Below, piece by piece: positions 30,141-37,637 of a stretch of DNA of 64,000 nucleotides. The stretch covers positions 9,120,949-9,184,948 of the forward strand of contig NZ_JAUSUZ010000001.1 of NCBI RefSeq assembly GCF_030813715.1, given 5' to 3'. Numbering within the stretch: position 1 is the first letter of the stretch; each line of letters begins with the position of its first letter. The notes below the pieces were generated by a model. It worked only from the letters and a program-made list of their open reading frames with translations, was not told the DNA's origin and made no database searches. Position numbers and translations under genes: made by a program. The DNA is from Catenuloplanes indicus. Its GTDB lineage: Bacteria; Actinomycetota; Actinomycetes; Mycobacteriales; Micromonosporaceae.

Positions 30141-30886
30141 ACATCGTCCCGCAGCGCGTCCAGCTCATCGCCTGGACCAGCTTCCTCCCGCCGGCCGGCG
30201 TCGCCTGGTCCACCGACGCGGACGGTGGGCAGGCGCTCGCCGAGTTCGCGGGCCGCGCCTGCTACCAGTCGTGGAAGAAGCCGAACCCGAAGACCGCCAC
30301 GAACGCTGGCTACCTGGAGCACATCCTGGAGACCGGGCACTTCAGCGTGCTGGAGCACGGCTCGGTCAGCTTCTACTTCTCCGGCATCTCCCGGTCGCTC
30401 ACCCACGAGCTGATCCGGCACCGGCACTTCTCCTACTCGCAGCTCTCCCAGCGGTACGTGCCGGAGCGCGATGCCGCGTTCGTCGAGCCGGACGTGATCG
30501 CCGGCGACCCGGAGCTGCACGCCATGTTCGCCAAGGCGGCCGACGCCAGCCTCGCGGCCTACACCGAGCTGCTGGAGGGCCTGGAGGCCAAGTTCGCCGA
30601 CGTGGAGAGCCCGACGCTGCGCCGCAAGCAGGCCCGCCAGGCGGCCCGCGCAATCCTGCCGAACGCGGTCGAGACCCGCATCGTCGTCACGGGAAATTAC
30701 AGAGCGTGGAGGCACTTCGTCGCACTGCGCGCGACCGAGGCGGCGGACGTGGAGATCCGCGAGCTGGCCGTGGAGTGCCTGCGCCAGCTGCAGGGCGTCG
30801 CGCCGAACGTGTTCGGGGACTTCACGATCAGCACGCTGCCGGACGGCACCGAGGTCGCACACAGCCCGCACGCGGAGCGCTCGTGA
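30137..30886 (+). CDS. thyX: Flavin-dependent thymidylate synthase ThyX
   Basis: Makes dTMP from dUMP with FAD and methylene-tetrahydrofolate. The 249-residue protein has the ThyX signature [14 protein letters not shown] (residues 94-107) and the C-terminal [12 protein letters not shown] region with the substrate Arg. GTG 30137 overlaps the previous stop. A phage copy would raise thymidine supply during replication. Confidence 0.93.
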   Translation: MNIVPQRVQLIAWTSFLPPAGVAWSTDADGGQALAEFAGRACYQSWKKPNPKTATNAGYLEHILETGHFSVLEHGSVSFYFSGISRSLTHELIRHRHFSYSQLSQRYVPERDAAFVEPDVIAGDPELHAMFAKAADASLAAYTELLEGLEAKFADVESPTLRRKQARQAARAILPNAVETRIVVTGNYRAWRHFVALRATEAADVEIRELAVECLRQLQGVAPNVFGDFTISTLPDGTEVAHSPHAERS

Positions 30887-31578
30887 GCACGCTCCTCGAG
30901 GTGCGCCGGCGCATGCCGCGGACAAACCCGAACTGCACCGCAGACCGACACGGCACGGCCGCCGCATACACGCAGGCCGGATGCCGCTGCCCGGAAGGCC
31001 GCGAGGAGCGGCGCATCCGGGAGAAGCGGCGCCGGCACGGCTACGACGGCGGACACACCTCCGTGTCCGGTCTCGGCTCCGCCCGCCGCGTGCAGGCGCT
31101 TGCTGTGCTCGGGTGGACGTTCGAGCAGATCGGAGCCCGTTTTCCGAAGCCCGTCAGTTCACGGGCGATTCAAAAGCTCGCCTATCAGGGCGACAAACGG
31201 GTGCACGTTGCGACCGCGAACAGAATCGATGTCATCTATCGGGAGCTGTCCTCCCGGCAGGGGTCGTCGCCTATCACCCGGGCGCGGGCGAAGGCCCGGG
31301 GCTGGTTGCCCCCGCTGGCCTGGGACAACATCGACGACCCGGATGAGGAGCCGCGCCTAGGTGGTGAGGGCAGCGACCTCGTTGACAAGGTTGCCATCGA
31401 ACGCGCGCTCGGCGGCGACCGGATCCGACTCACGCCGGCTGAGCGGCATCACGCGATCCATGTAGCTGTGGCCCGCGGTGTGCCGGCGACGAAGGCGGGC
31501 CGGGCGCTCGGCTTGTCGGGTTCGACGTCCCGGCACTACGCGTCCACGCCTCCGCCGGCTGCGGAGGTGGCGGCGTGA
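30883..31578 (+). CDS. HTH DNA-binding phage protein
   Basis: A 231-residue basic protein. The N-terminus has a HGT..YxxxGCRCPxC-like segment ([17 protein letters not shown]). The middle [18 protein letters not shown] reads as a helix-turn-helix, and a second one occurs near the end ([23 protein letters not shown]). The motif [20 protein letters not shown] is common to actinophage regulators of unknown role. It overlaps neighbours by 4 nt on both sides. Confidence 0.65.
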   Translation: MSTLLEVRRRMPRTNPNCTADRHGTAAAYTQAGCRCPEGREERRIREKRRRHGYDGGHTSVSGLGSARRVQALAVLGWTFEQIGARFPKPVSSRAIQKLAYQGDKRVHVATANRIDVIYRELSSRQGSSPITRARAKARGWLPPLAWDNIDDPDEEPRLGGEGSDLVDKVAIERALGGDRIRLTPAERHHAIHVAVARGVPATKAGRALGLSGSTSRHYASTPPPAAEVAA

Positions 31579-31856
31579 GGAAGTCGTACGCCCGCTGCCT
31601 GGACCTGGTGGAGGCCGGGCTGATCCGCCGTACCGCCGCTTTCACGTATGAGGACGCCGAGCTGGGCGAGGTCTGGGACGACGTCGTCTACCGGCTTGTC
31701 GACGACGGGCTGCTCGCGCTTGGCGAGGACGGCTCCGTGCATACGACCACGTCCCGGGCCCGGGACTTCACGACGACCAGGGCGGCCCGGCGCCGGAAGC
31801 GCCCGCCGGCCGTCACCGATCCGTTCACCACCCCGACCGAAAGGACCAGCTCATGA
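31575..31856 (+). CDS. Hypothetical phage protein
   Basis: This 93-residue protein is not recognised. The first 60 residues (acidic helices, YRLVDDGLLALGEDGSVHTT) could form a small winged-helix-like fold; the end is basic (TRAARRRKRPP). GTG 31575 overlaps the preceding stop and the stop overlaps the next ATG. Confidence 0.55.
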   Translation: MRKSYARCLDLVEAGLIRRTAAFTYEDAELGEVWDDVVYRLVDDGLLALGEDGSVHTTTSRARDFTTTRAARRRKRPPAVTDPFTTPTERTSS

Positions 31857-32242
31857 CGACGACCACGATCCCGGCCGGGATCAGCCAGAACACCACCGCC
31901 TGCTGGGTGCTGCGCTACGCAGACGGGCACGAGCCCGACGCCACGCACCTGGACTTTGACCCGCACTACAGCAGCGAGGCTGAGGCCCTGACGTACGCCT
32001 CCGCATACCTGCCCGAGGACGCGATGCCGGGCACGCCGGTCCAGCTTGATGAGCGGTGCTGGACGGCGCACGCCGTCTGCGGGATGCCATTCGACTCGAC
32101 CGGCGAGGGGCACATCGAGCACAACCCGAACCCGCACGACCTGATCAACTCGGCCGAGACCGGCGAGTGGACGGTCGCCGGCGGTGTGCTGTGCTGCGAC
32201 ACCCGCAACTGCGCCTGCCGGGCAACGGGAGCGGCGGCATGA
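31853..32242 (+). CDS. Hypothetical Cys-containing phage protein
   Basis: This 129-residue protein is not recognised. The last 25 residues hold a Cys cluster (GVLCCDTRNCACR), and Cys also occurs earlier (ERCWTAHAVCG), suggesting metal binding. The ATG follows GAAAGGA at a usual spacing and overlaps the previous stop. Confidence 0.58.
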   Translation: MTTTTIPAGISQNTTACWVLRYADGHEPDATHLDFDPHYSSEAEALTYASAYLPEDAMPGTPVQLDERCWTAHAVCGMPFDSTGEGHIEHNPNPHDLINSAETGEWTVAGGVLCCDTRNCACRATGAAA

Positions 32243-32502
32243 CCCGCTACATGATGGCGACCGCCGCCCGCCACGTCACCGGCGACCTGTCCCGCAGCAT
32301 CCCCGACCTGGCCTGCATCGACGGCGAGGACGGCGACGCCTACATCGGCCAGTGGGTGGCCGGGTTCGGGTTCTTCAACGTCCGCTTCCCGAAGGCGTCC
32401 ACCCGGGAGCTGACCGACGCCGAACGCGCCTACTACAGGGCGAAGGTCGTCGACCTGGCCGGGAGCGTCACCCCGATCGATCTCGGGCCGGAGGCGGCAT
32501 GA
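32239..32502 (+). CDS. Hypothetical phage protein
   Basis: This 87-residue protein is unrecognised: a mixed alpha/beta composition with IGQWVAGFGFFNVRFP in the middle and a helical LTDAERAYYRAKVVDLAG after it. It is coupled by 4-nt overlaps with both neighbours. Confidence 0.55.
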   Translation: MTRYMMATAARHVTGDLSRSIPDLACIDGEDGDAYIGQWVAGFGFFNVRFPKASTRELTDAERAYYRAKVVDLAGSVTPIDLGPEAA

Positions 32503-32738
32503 GCGCGCTCCTCACACCGACCGCGGTTTCCACGGTGGCCGTCGAACCGCAGCACGACGGCGCCCACGTCGGCCTGTTCGACCCGGCCGGTTTCGACTGC
32601 CACCGGATCTTCACCCGGCTGTCCGACGGCACCTGGACCGACGACCACGGCGACGTCCACGTGTGGGCTGAGATCGAGCACGCGGCCCGGATCGGCGGCT
32701 ACATCATCCGCGAGGTCCAGCGGGCGGTGACCGGGTGA
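32499..32738 (+). CDS. Hypothetical phage protein, paralogue of the next gene
   Basis: 79 residues. The core IFTRLSDGTWTDDHGDVHVWAEI is closely echoed by the next gene (IFHRAADGMWIDEDGFEHTWADI), so the pair seems to come from a tandem duplication. No known domain or function. Confidence 0.58.
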   Translation: MSALLTPTAVSTVAVEPQHDGAHVGLFDPAGFDCHRIFTRLSDGTWTDDHGDVHVWAEIEHAARIGGYIIREVQRAVTG

Positions 32739-32923
32739 GCGCCGCAGTGGCCGAGCCACACACGGTCGGCGCGATCGTCAGCCTGTCCGACCGGACCGGC
32801 ATCACCGGCATCTTCCACCGGGCGGCCGACGGCATGTGGATCGACGAGGACGGGTTCGAGCACACCTGGGCCGACATCGCCGTCCTCGCCGTCGGCCAGC
32901 ACCTCGACGTCGACCAGTCCTGA
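32735..32923 (+). CDS. Hypothetical phage protein, paralogue of the previous gene
   Basis: 62 residues from GTG 32735, sharing the pattern IFxRxxDGxWxDxxGxxHxWAxI with its upstream neighbour but lacking that protein's longer N- and C-terminal ends. It ends a run of overlapping genes; a 61-bp gap follows. Confidence 0.55.
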   Translation: MSAAVAEPHTVGAIVSLSDRTGITGIFHRAADGMWIDEDGFEHTWADIAVLAVGQHLDVDQS

Positions 32924-32984
32924 CCAACCCGGCGCGTCCGTCACCACGGCGGGCGCGCACCCAACCCGCACCAAGGAGCACCAC

Positions 32985-33407
32985 ATGCGTTGCGTCAAGC
33001 ACGGCAAGCTCATCTGCTTCTCGGCCGAGTGCCGGGGCGAGAAGCGCTGGCAGGCCCGGCCGGTCCCGCGGCTGACCGCGCCGTCTCAGTCCCGGCTGGC
33101 GGCGGCGCCCAAGGCCGCGACCTGGCCGGATGGGCTCCCGAAGCGGCCCACGACCACGCCCATCCGCCCCTCGACGCCCCGGGCCGCGCACGACGACCTG
33201 AATGACCCGGTCTCGCCGATCCACCAGGCCACGTACGGCGGGGCGTTCTGGGGTGCCAGCGACGCCCCTGACCGGTGCACGCCGCCGACCGAGAGCAGCA
33301 CCAGCTCGTCGCCGGCCGGCTACGACGGCGGCTCGTCCGGCGGCGGCTACTCGTCCAGCTCGGACAACGGCTCGTCGTCCAGCCCGTCGTGCGGCGGGGG
33401 TGAGTGA
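32985..33407 (+). CDS. Hypothetical protein with Ser/Gly-rich tail
   Basis: 140 residues with an N-terminal CVKHGK..CFSAEC pattern and a Pro/Thr-rich middle. The C-terminus of about 35 residues is almost all Ser and Gly (GSSGGGYSSSSDNGSSSS), probably disordered. AAGGAGCACC gives a good ribosome site. The stop overlaps the next GTG by 4 nt. Confidence 0.55.
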   Translation: MRCVKHGKLICFSAECRGEKRWQARPVPRLTAPSQSRLAAAPKAATWPDGLPKRPTTTPIRPSTPRAAHDDLNDPVSPIHQATYGGAFWGASDAPDRCTPPTESSTSSSPAGYDGGSSGGGYSSSSDNGSSSSPSCGGGE

Positions 33408-33694
33408 CCATGATCCGCACCTACCGGAAGCGCCCCGTCGAGGTCCAGGCGGTCGAGTGGACCGGCGACAACGAGGGCGAGATCTACGACTGGTCCGGCG
33501 GCAACTTCCGCGCCGTCGATGTCGAGGACCGCGGTGACGATCCGGACATCACCGGCGAGGTCTACGACCGACTCCACTCGACCTGGGTCGGCGTGAAGGC
33601 CGGCCACTCGATCGTGCGGGGCGTCCAGGGCGAGTTCTACCCGATTGCGGCCGATGTCCTCGCTGAGACGTACGAGCCCGTCCCTACCGCCTAA
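33404..33694 (+). CDS. Conserved phage protein of unknown function
   Basis: 96 residues. The start YRKRPVEVQAVEWTGDN and the later HSIVRGVQGEFYPIAADVLAETYEPV match a small protein family widespread in phages, with no known activity. GTG 33404 gives a 4-nt overlap with the upstream stop; ATG 33410 is the alternative. Confidence 0.7.
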   Translation: MTMIRTYRKRPVEVQAVEWTGDNEGEIYDWSGGNFRAVDVEDRGDDPDITGEVYDRLHSTWVGVKAGHSIVRGVQGEFYPIAADVLAETYEPVPTA

Positions 33695-33699
33695 TCACC

Positions 33700-33731
33700 G
33701 GGCGCGGCTGCCCTGCACGGTGGCCGCGCCC
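33700..33731 (+). terminator. Hairpin after the conserved phage gene
   Basis: GGGCGCGGC and GCCGCGCCC, 9-bp arms around a 14-nt loop, sit between the stop at 33694 and GTG 33750. There is no T run, so it may attenuate rather than stop transcription. Confidence 0.45.
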
Positions 33732-33749
33732 TCCACCACGGGAGTAATC

Positions 33750-33962
33750 GTGAGCACCACCGTCGAGCCGCGGCCGACCACCGTCGACACGTCCATGCCG
33801 GACTGGATGCACCTCGCGTGCTGCACGGAGCCGCCCGTGTCGCTGTGCGGGATCGACCTGACCACTGGGGACGAGGTCACAAGCGCGGATGAGGCGCCGG
33901 CGCCGGTGTGCCCGCTGTGCGAGGCGGTGGCCGCTTACCGGTGCCCGCGGTGCGGGGCCTGA
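33750..33962 (+). CDS. Small zinc-finger phage protein
   Basis: 70 residues from GTG 33750 with GGGAGT upstream. The last 20 residues form a zinc-ribbon pattern, CPLCEAVAAYRCPRCGA, and a further CC pair lies near the middle (HLACCTEPPVSLCG). Probably binds nucleic acid; the role is unknown. Confidence 0.6.
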   Translation: MSTTVEPRPTTVDTSMPDWMHLACCTEPPVSLCGIDLTTGDEVTSADEAPAPVCPLCEAVAAYRCPRCGA

Positions 33963-33967
33963 ACGTC

Positions 33968-34144
33968 GTGGTCCGGCCGGGGCCGAACGCGATCCTGCCG
34001 TGCGGGACGGACAGCGCGCGGCGTCGGCACCTCGCGCGTGGGAAGCGGTGCAAGACGTGCTGGCCGACGTACCTCGGGCTGCCGCCGATGCCGGACGTCG
34101 ACTACTTCACGGCGCTCGGGCTGCGGGCCAGGAGGGCGCGGTGA
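33968..34144 (+). CDS. Small basic phage protein
   Basis: About 58 residues. ILPCGTDSARRRHLARGKRCKTCWPTYLG resembles the short basic Cys proteins common in actinophages; it is given here in parts as PCGTDSARRRHLARG and CKTCWPTYLG. GTG 33968 is preceded by GGGG; GTG 33950 and GTG 33941 are also in frame and would overlap the upstream gene. Confidence 0.5.
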   Translation: MVRPGPNAILPCGTDSARRRHLARGKRCKTCWPTYLGLPPMPDVDYFTALGLRARRAR

Positions 34145-34167
34145 CGGCGGGGGAGTGGCGGCTACGC

Positions 34168-34467
34168 CTATCGGGCGATTTTCAGCGTGTCGGTCTTGCC
34201 GTCGCGCTTCTCGACGTAGGCGTTGCAGATCCGTCGAATGTGCTCGCGGGTGTACCCGGTCTGCTTGACCACGTCGACCTGCTTGACGCCTCGCTCGACG
34301 ACGGCCTCGCCGATGGCCTCGAACAGCGCGGTCCGGCGCGCGTTGAGGGCGTCCTCGGCGCGCTTGTAGGCGCGGAGGGCAGCGGCGAGTTGCTCGTCGG
34401 TCACGGGCTCAGTGTCGCAGATGCGGATGTGGCCCACCAAGGGTGGCGCTTGCGTTCCGGTCGTCAT
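34168..34467 (-). CDS. Leftward HTH protein inside the rightward operon
   Basis: A 99-residue protein with a helix-turn-helix near the C-terminus (QVDVVKQTGYTREHIRRICNAYVEKR) after a helical N-terminal part. ATG 34465-34467 follows a perfect 12-bp palindrome 10 bp upstream, so self-regulation is likely. It is the only leftward gene in the phage replication region and may be expressed in the lysogen or set the direction of transcription. Confidence 0.72.
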   Translation of the reverse strand: MTTGTQAPPLVGHIRICDTEPVTDEQLAAALRAYKRAEDALNARRTALFEAIGEAVVERGVKQVDVVKQTGYTREHIRRICNAYVEKRDGKTDTLKIAR

Positions 34468-34476
34468 GCCACATAC

Positions 34477-34488
34477 TGTAGGCCTACA
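34477..34488. promoter_or_regulatory. Palindromic operator-like site
   Basis: TGTAGGCCTACA is a perfect 12-bp palindrome in the 66-bp gap between the leftward HTH gene and the rightward endonuclease VII gene. Binding by the HTH protein is inferred. Confidence 0.55.
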
Positions 34489-34533
34489 CGCGGTGGCATT
34501 CAACCGGGTGTGACCTGCAATGGAGGACGGCCC

Positions 34534-35154
34534 TTGCTTTTCCCCACAGCATTCATCCCGCCGCACGTCGAACCTCGCTGGTGGGAGCGCGACGCGACGT
34601 CGCCCGAGCCCACCCGGAACGTCACGGCAGCCGAGCACGGGCAGTGCCCGACCCACGTCAAGTACGCGCTGACCTGCCGCCAGTTCGACCGCCTCATGGC
34701 CCGCGCCGACAACCACTGCGAGGCCTGCGGCTCCGCACCCGAGAACAGCCGCTTCGGGCGCCTCGCCATCGACCACGTCACCAAGCTCGGCTGGTGGGCG
34801 GTGCGCGGCCTGCTCTGCACCGCCTGCAACGCCGCGCTGCACGTCGGCGCTCTCGGCCTGCCCCGCTTCCGTGAGTACGTCAGCAACGCGTTCTACCTGA
34901 CGCTCCTCGCCGAAGCGAAAGTCACCGACCACGTCGCCGAGCCGCCGCTTGGTGCTGTGGTGCTCGACGCCGGCGGCCGCCCTTGGCGGCGCGAACAGCC
35001 GGCTCGCTGGCCCTGGACCAGTGAGCACCGATGGATGCCGCGCCACCGTCGCTACCCGCAGGCTCCCGAGACGTGGGAGTGGCTGACCAGCAGAAACGGC
35101 CCGCACCACCTGCGCGTCGACCGCATCGAATCGCACCTCATCCCCGCCGCCTGA
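34534..35154 (+). CDS. Endonuclease VII-like recombination nuclease
   Basis: A 206-residue His-Me finger nuclease. The core has the zinc Cys pair and catalytic region CEACGSAP..LAIDHVTKLGWWAVRGLLCTACN, typical of phage T4 endonuclease VII relatives that cut branched DNA. TTG 34534 is preferred because GGAGGA lies 6 nt before it; GTG 34510 lacks such a site. The C-terminal 80 residues are Trp/Arg-rich and unassigned. It is a second junction nuclease besides the RusA-like one. Confidence 0.82.
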   Translation: MLFPTAFIPPHVEPRWWERDATSPEPTRNVTAAEHGQCPTHVKYALTCRQFDRLMARADNHCEACGSAPENSRFGRLAIDHVTKLGWWAVRGLLCTACNAALHVGALGLPRFREYVSNAFYLTLLAEAKVTDHVAEPPLGAVVLDAGGRPWRREQPARWPWTSEHRWMPRHRRYPQAPETWEWLTSRNGPHHLRVDRIESHLIPAA

Positions 35155-35169
35155 CCCGAGGAGATCCGC

Positions 35170-35655
35170 ATGACCGAGACCGCCTACTCCACCGACAACC
35201 CCGCGAACGCCGTCCACCTGCGCGGCCCGTGGCAGGTCGTCCTGTCCGTCGAGGGACAGGTCCTCGATACGTTCGACCACGTCGACGCCACCGACGAGAT
35301 CGACATCTGCATCTGTCGCGGCACCGCGATCCCGAAGAACGGCGGCTGGCCCGACACCTACTCCGGCGACGACGAGATCGAACTTTGGACCGACCTGGAG
35401 TACGACGAGGCCCGCGTCCGCTGGATCCAGGCGCAGGCCATGGCCGCCGGGCTCAACGCGGCGTTGGCCCCGGCGACCACGTTCAACACCGAGCAGTTCA
35501 CCGAGATCCGCAACGCGGTCAAGGAAGCCGCCTACGCGCGGCGGCTCGGCGAGAACGCCGTGCAGGCGCTCGCCTGGCGAACCCAGGCCGTTCTGGAGCG
35601 CCGCGCCCGTGCCGTATCGAACGCGGCGGCCGAGGCCGAGAAGGCGAGCGCCTGA
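35170..35655 (+). CDS. Hypothetical phage protein
   Basis: This 161-residue acidic protein is unrecognised. The N-terminal half is beta-rich (WQVVLSVEGQVLDTFDH) and the C-terminal half helical and Ala-rich. ATG 35170 follows GAGGAGAT. The stop overlaps the next ATG by one base. Confidence 0.58.
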   Translation: MTETAYSTDNPANAVHLRGPWQVVLSVEGQVLDTFDHVDATDEIDICICRGTAIPKNGGWPDTYSGDDEIELWTDLEYDEARVRWIQAQAMAAGLNAALAPATTFNTEQFTEIRNAVKEAAYARRLGENAVQALAWRTQAVLERRARAVSNAAAEAEKASA

Positions 35656-35969
35656 TGGCCGTCCTCCCGCCGCTGGCCCCGCACCCGTTCGAGCCCGCCA
35701 AGCGCGCCAACCCGAACGGACCCGGCCTGATCGACGAAGCCTACTGCGGCTTCCACCAGGCCACCGACGACCAGACCGGCCAGTTCTGCATGCACCTCGC
35801 GGGCAGCCCGGTTCACACCACGCTGCTCGAAGCCGCCGCCGAGGACGCCGCCTGGAGGGCCAAACCGTCCACGTGCCGAGCCTGCCCGGACGGGTGCCCG
35901 TCGTGCACCCGGAACCGGTCCGACTGCGAGTGCTACGAGCACGACGAGCCCGAAGAGGAGGCCCGGTGA
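35655..35969 (+). CDS. Hypothetical Cys-rich phage protein
   Basis: 104 residues. The N-terminus (HPFEPAKRANPNGPGLIDEAYCGFHQ) resembles small phage proteins. The end holds six Cys (CRACPDGCPSCTRNRSDCEC), probably two zinc sites. Role unknown; coupled by overlap to both neighbours. Confidence 0.58.
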   Translation: MAVLPPLAPHPFEPAKRANPNGPGLIDEAYCGFHQATDDQTGQFCMHLAGSPVHTTLLEAAAEDAAWRAKPSTCRACPDGCPSCTRNRSDCECYEHDEPEEEAR

Positions 35970-36358
35970 CCGGCTCCTACACCCCGCAGACGTGTGTCAT
36001 CGCCAGCTGTGGCAGCGACCTGCACGTCACCTGGACGCTCGGCATGCCGCTCTACCGGATGGACGTCGAGCAGCTCGCCGGCCCGCCGACCCCGGACGGG
36101 GCGTACACGTCCGACTGGAAGGTCGAGTGCGAGGCCGGGCATGTCGTCCTCGTTCCCTCGCAGGACTCCCCCAGCGACCCGGACGGGACCGCCGACTACG
36201 ACAGCGACGAGTGCTACCGGACATTTCGGCGCTCTGACCTGGAACGACTCGCGGCGCTCATCCCGGCGTCCGGCTGCCCGAACTGCCCGCCCGGCTACGA
36301 CTGCGAGACCGGCCGCTACGCCACCGAGCCCGCGACCAGCGAGGAGAACGCCCGATGA
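35966..36358 (+). CDS. Hypothetical phage protein
   Basis: 130 residues from GTG 35966. Cys residues occur at both ends (CVIASCGSDLHV and CPNCPPGYDCETG), with an acidic middle (DPDGTADYDSDEC). No known domain. The start and stop overlap adjacent genes by 4 nt. Confidence 0.55.
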   Translation: MTGSYTPQTCVIASCGSDLHVTWTLGMPLYRMDVEQLAGPPTPDGAYTSDWKVECEAGHVVLVPSQDSPSDPDGTADYDSDECYRTFRRSDLERLAALIPASGCPNCPPGYDCETGRYATEPATSEENAR

Positions 36359-36813
36359 CCGTCACCGACCACACCTGGACCAGCTACATCGGCAAGCTGC
36401 CCGAGCCGTACGCCGACAGCACCCCGCAGAACGTCGCCGACATGCTCCGCGACCACGCCGACCCGAAAATCAACATCGCGCCGCTCGACCTCGCCGCGCT
36501 CGTCGCCGCCGACCTCATCGTCAAGCAGGCCGCCGAGATTGAGCAGCTCAAGGCGGCCATCGCCCCGCAGCCGACCACCGCGGACCCGATCACCGTCGCG
36601 TACGGGATCGCGACCACGACCGACATCGTCCGCCTCCGGGCCGCCGCCCAGCTCTGGCGCGACGCGATGTCCGGCCAGCACGAGATGTTCGCCCACTGGC
36701 TCGACGGCTGCCGGAAATGCCGCAAGGCCCGGCGTGAGGGCGACCCGCACTACGCCTGCGACCAGTACAAGACCTGGCAGAAGCAGTACGAGGACGCGGT
36801 AGGTGCCTGGTGA
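36355..36813 (+). CDS. Hypothetical helical phage protein
   Basis: This 152-residue protein is unrecognised. Helical segments (LIVKQAAEIEQLKAAI) and a CRKCRKARREGD stretch near the end suggest protein-protein or nucleic-acid contacts. Overlaps neighbours by 4 nt. Confidence 0.55.
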   Translation: MTVTDHTWTSYIGKLPEPYADSTPQNVADMLRDHADPKINIAPLDLAALVAADLIVKQAAEIEQLKAAIAPQPTTADPITVAYGIATTTDIVRLRAAAQLWRDAMSGQHEMFAHWLDGCRKCRKARREGDPHYACDQYKTWQKQYEDAVGAW

Positions 36814-37115
36814 GCGACTACCGACTCAGCACCCTCACCGTTACCGGCCTACGCGACCGCGCCCGCAACCTCGACGATCCGCTCGGCGCCGACGACGCCA
36901 CCCTCCTCGACGATGCCGCCGACCTCATCGAAGACCTCGCCACCGAGAACCAGCGGCTCCGCGCCCAGCTCAGCGAACGGGCCGCCAGCCCGAGTGCCGG
37001 GCAGGACGAGCCAGCCGCCAGCGTGCCGACGAACTGCGACGGGTGCGGCTTCCCGCACTGCGGTCCCTGCGACCCCGACGACCTGGCCGCCGAGCTGGAA
37101 CGGCGGCACGCGTGA
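36810..37115 (+). CDS. Hypothetical phage protein with zinc-like motif
   Basis: 101 residues. A predicted coiled helix (DAADLIEDLATENQRLRAQLSERA) is followed by CDGCGFPHCGPCDP, a four-Cys cluster. Function unknown. GTG 36810 overlaps the previous stop. Confidence 0.55.
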   Translation: MSDYRLSTLTVTGLRDRARNLDDPLGADDATLLDDAADLIEDLATENQRLRAQLSERAASPSAGQDEPAASVPTNCDGCGFPHCGPCDPDDLAAELERRHA

Positions 37116-37465
37116 TGGACGAGGTTTACGACGAGATTCCCGACTCGCACTGGGAGAGCCTCGGCGAGCAGCGCGACGAGGCCGAACGGAACGGCGAGAT
37201 CACCGTCGACATCCGCGACCTACGCACCGCCCAGAAGCGCATCGCCCAGCTGGAGCGCGAGCTTGCAGCTCGGCCCGCCCCGCCGGTCGTCGTCCTGACG
37301 GGCGACACCGGCGGCGGCCGGCGCGAATTCGGCATCCACGTCGGCGGTAGAGATCTCGGCGGCTTCGGCTACCAGGACTGCGGCTGGGCCTTCCAGGACC
37401 ACAAGCCGATCATCCGCGACCTCGCCGAAGCGCTCGGCGCCCAGGTCGACGACCGCACCACCTGA
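37115..37465 (+). CDS. Hypothetical phage protein
   Basis: 116 residues from ATG 37115 (GTG 37112 also possible). A helix (LRTAQKRIAQLERELAARP) precedes a Gly-rich stretch VVLTGDTGGGRREFGIHVGGRD and an acidic end. No known domain. A GC-rich hairpin follows the gene. Confidence 0.55.
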   Translation: MDEVYDEIPDSHWESLGEQRDEAERNGEITVDIRDLRTAQKRIAQLERELAARPAPPVVVLTGDTGGGRREFGIHVGGRDLGGFGYQDCGWAFQDHKPIIRDLAEALGAQVDDRTT

Positions 37466-37473
37466 CCCGCTCT

Positions 37474-37500
37474 GCCCGGCCGGACCTCACCCGGCCGGGC
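37474..37500 (+). terminator. GC hairpin upstream of the replication genes
   Basis: GCCCGGCCGG and CCGGCCGGGC, perfect 10-bp arms with a 7-nt loop, lie 9 bp after a stop codon. Without a T tract it may act as an attenuator or RNA-processing site before the replication genes. Confidence 0.5.
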
Positions 37501-37550
37501 GCACCACCCGAACCAACACCAGCACCGCCACATAGATCAAGGAGCCCGAA

Positions 37551-37637
37551 GTGCCCGACTTCTGGACCGTCTCGACGGCCGCCTGCGGCTCCGACCTGCC
37601 CGCGCCGAGCCCGAAGGAGCGGGCGCGGTGGGCGTGA
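37551..37637 (+). CDS. 28-residue ORF coupled to the replication gene
   Basis: GTG 37551 follows AAGGAG at 6 nt spacing, one of the better ribosome sites here. The ORF (VPDFWTVSTAACGSDLPAPS..) ends at TGA 37635-37637, overlapping a GTG at 37634 of the replication gene by 4 nt. It may serve as a leader that couples translation. Confidence 0.45.
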   Translation: MPDFWTVSTAACGSDLPAPSPKERARWA

